In this document: piece after piece, positions 19,661 through 21,113 of the stretch
Layout of the letters: every line of letters starts with the position of its first letter
Position numbering within the stretch: position 1 is the first letter of the stretch
Virus record (IMG/VR): IMGVR_UViG_3300034956_000058
Coordinates: 1-21,113 of that record
DNA from: a virus
Length of the DNA stretch: 21,113 nt
Direction: 5' to 3' (one strand)
Position numbers and translations under genes: made by a program
The notes under the pieces: model-generated
Databases searched by the model: none
The model's input: the letters and a program-made list of their open reading frames with translations, nothing else
Told to the model about the DNA's origin: nothing

Positions 19661-21113
19661 TTGAGTGAACAATTTAGAATTCTAACTGCACGGCAACATG
19701 TTCGTGAACGTATTGGAATGTATATGGGCTCAAGCTCTCAAGAAGAGATCGAGCGTTTCGTAATGGGTGAATGGAAGACCGCAAGGTATGTTCCAGCCTT
19801 ATCTAAAATGGTTGATGAAATTCTTGACAACTCTATCGATGAAGCGATTAGAACTCAGTTCAAATTTGCTAATAAAATCGATGTGTCAGTTAAGAGCGGT
19901 GTTATTGTTGTTACAGATAATGGTAGAGGAATTCCACAGGATGAAGTCTTTGACGAGACTAGCGGTGAGAAAATTCTTCAACCAGTTGCTGCATGGACAC
20001 GGGTAAATGCTGGTACAAGCTTTGACGATAGTCGAGTTACTATTGGCACAAACGGCGTTGGTTCAGCAGCTACTAACTTCCTTTCATCTAAGTTTGTAGG
20101 TAGAACTTGGAAAAACGGTACTCGTATTGAAGTTAGCTGTAAAGACGGTGGTGAAGATGTTAAAGTATCTGTTAAAAAGGGTATTGAAGGAAGCGGTACT
20201 GAAGTATCATTTGTTCCAGACTATGCATTATTTGAAGTAGATAGTCTAGAAGCTCTTGATACTATTGCTCTTGTCGAAGATCGTATGACTAGTCTTCAAA
20301 TGGCATTCCCTGAAATTACTTTCTCCTTTAATAAGAAGCGTATCAAAGTAAACGATCTTAAGAAATATGCCAAATTGTTTGTTGGTGAAGATGGTGACTT
20401 CGTTATAGATAAAACTGAAAACCTTTCATTCTTCTATGCTCCATCAGAAGATGGTTTCCGTTCTAACTCTTTTGTTAACGGTGTTAATACTCGTCAAGGT
20501 GGTACATACGTAGACTTCTTAACCAACGGTGTTTTAGAAGAACTCGGTACTATGATCAAACGCAAGCATAAGATTGAAGTTGCTAAGTCGACTATAAAGA
20601 ACGGTCTTACTTTTGTAATGTTTGCACGAAACTTTATTAATCCGAAATTTGATTCACAAACAAAAGAACGTTTAACGAATCCTATGACTAACGTTCGCGA
20701 TCATGCTCTTGAAGCTGGTGTAAAAGATGCAGCTACAATTGCTCGTAAGATTATGGCAATGCCATCTATCATTGATCCAATCGTAGAAGCACAACTCGCT
20801 AAGAAAATTGCTGCTGATCGTCGAGCTGCTACTTTAGCTCAGAAGAAACTCCGCAAGGTAAAGGTTGCAAAGCATATCTCAGCTAATCGTGATGATGCTA
20901 CTCTTAAGATTGTAGAGGGTGACTCAGCTATGGGATTCCTGCTGAAGGTGCGTGATGCTAATAAGGTTGGTGCTTACCCACTACGCGGTGTTATCATGAA
21001 CACATGGGACATGAAACCAGCAGATGTTCTTAAGAATAAAGAATTATCAGAATTGGTATCAGTTCTTGGATTAGATATTACTGATCCAAACAGCGTTGAT
21101 GATATGACTTATA
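19661..21113 (+). CDS. 39: Type II DNA topoisomerase large subunit gp39, 3' end outside the window
   Basis: 484 codons are visible and the frame is open at the window end. The start is a TTG at 19661 with GGAG seven bases before it; a stop lies in frame at 19640-19642, so no upstream ATG can serve. The protein reads (M)SEQFRILTARQHVRERIGMY and follows T4 gp39 throughout. GHKL ATPase motifs: Glu53 and Asn57 in DEILDNSIDEA, DNGRGIP at 86-92, GTNGVGS. The TOPRIM motif EGDSA begins at Glu419. It relaxes DNA during replication together with the gp52 subunit, which is not in the window. It is the only gene on the plus strand here. Whether gp60 is fused or separate lies beyond the edge. Confidence 0.94.
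   Translation, partial: MSEQFRILTARQHVRERIGMYMGSSSQEEIERFVMGEWKTARYVPALSKMVDEILDNSIDEAIRTQFKFANKIDVSVKSGVIVVTDNGRGIPQDEVFDETSGEKILQPVAAWTRVNAGTSFDDSRVTIGTNGVGSAATNFLSSKFVGRTWKNGTRIEVSCKDGGEDVKVSVKKGIEGSGTEVSFVPDYALFEVDSLEALDTIALVEDRMTSLQMAFPEITFSFNKKRIKVNDLKKYAKLFVGEDGDFVIDKTENLSFFYAPSEDGFRSNSFVNGVNTRQGGTYVDFLTNGVLEELGTMIKRKHKIEVAKSTIKNGLTFVMFARNFINPKFDSQTKERLTNPMTNVRDHALEAGVKDAATIARKIMAMPSIIDPIVEAQLAKKIAADRRAATLAQKKLRKVKVAKHISANRDDATLKIVEGDSAMGFLLKVRDANKVGAYPLRGVIMNTWDMKPADVLKNKELSELVSVLGLDITDPNSVDDMTY

Noticed and set aside
19639-19668. Short upstream frames (from ATG at 19627 or 19639) ending in TGA over the gp39 start, possible leader peptide
   Set aside because: The first ATG overlaps the -10 of the promoter, the second is at the likely transcript start, and neither has a ribosome site.
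1-21113. tRNA genes, CRISPR arrays, insertion sequences, inteins or homing endonucleases
   Set aside because: None seen: core genes are uninterrupted, no cloverleaf, spaced repeats or transposase motif was found by eye.

Overview
The window is part of the genome of a T4-like contractile-tailed bacteriophage, almost certainly marine. It carries the T4 replication, recombination and late-transcription core: gp41, UvsX, gp32, gp59, gp33, gp43, gp46, gp47, gp55, UvsW, UvsY and gp39. Their order is partly conserved with T4 (32-59-33; 46-47-55; uvsY-uvsW). The DNA is AT-rich and tightly packed, with TAATG and ATGA start/stop overlaps. Everything is on the minus strand except gp39 at the right end. 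No tRNA, CRISPR array, insertion sequence or photosynthesis gene is visible. The host cannot be fixed from the sequence. A phage-encoded PcyX-type bilin reductase and a DUF1127 protein are both compatible with a marine alphaproteobacterium rather than a cyanobacterium, but this is inference.

Layout, left to right (most genes read right to left). 1-471: two small genes, one with a DUF1127 domain and one cut by the window edge. 600-2641: a translationally coupled pair behind a late promoter, a PD-(D/E)XK-like nuclease and a protein with nucleotidyltransferase (RNA/DNA-ligase-like) motifs. 2684-6550: gp41 helicase, UvsX recombinase, a small coiled-coil protein and gp32. 6632-7855: gp59 helicase loader, gp33 coactivator and two small orphans. 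7856-9632: a bilin module made of heme oxygenase, three small genes (one AbrB-like and under 60 codons) and a PcyA/PcyX-family ferredoxin-dependent bilin reductase. 9682-10550: a MazG-like pyrophosphohydrolase and small partners. 10560-13373: gp43 DNA polymerase and a small orphan. 13384-16738: gp46, gp47 and the late sigma factor gp55. 16915-18935: UvsW and UvsY. 19001-19495: a tail-tube-like structural protein. 19661-21113: type II topoisomerase large subunit (gp39), cut by the window end.

Regulation is readable by eye. Early, host-sigma70-like promoters (TTGACA, 16-17 bp, TATAAT-like, often preceded by GTG or GTGA) precede or lie inside the genes upstream of gp41, gp32, gp33, mazG, gp43, gp55, uvsY and gp39. 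Late octamers (TATAAATA) lie 31-40 bases before the starts of the nuclease/ligase-like pair, heme oxygenase, UvsW and the tail protein. The bilin module therefore seems to be read both from an early promoter through mazG and from its own late promoter.

Working together: gp41, gp59, gp32 and gp43 form the replisome core; UvsX, UvsY, UvsW, gp46 and gp47 run recombination-dependent replication; gp55 and gp33 switch on late genes. Heme oxygenase and PcyX would turn host heme into biliverdin and then a reduced bilin, probably phycoerythrobilin. There is no stretch over 300 bases without a gene; the longest gaps are 16739-16914 and 19496-19660, both filled with promoters.
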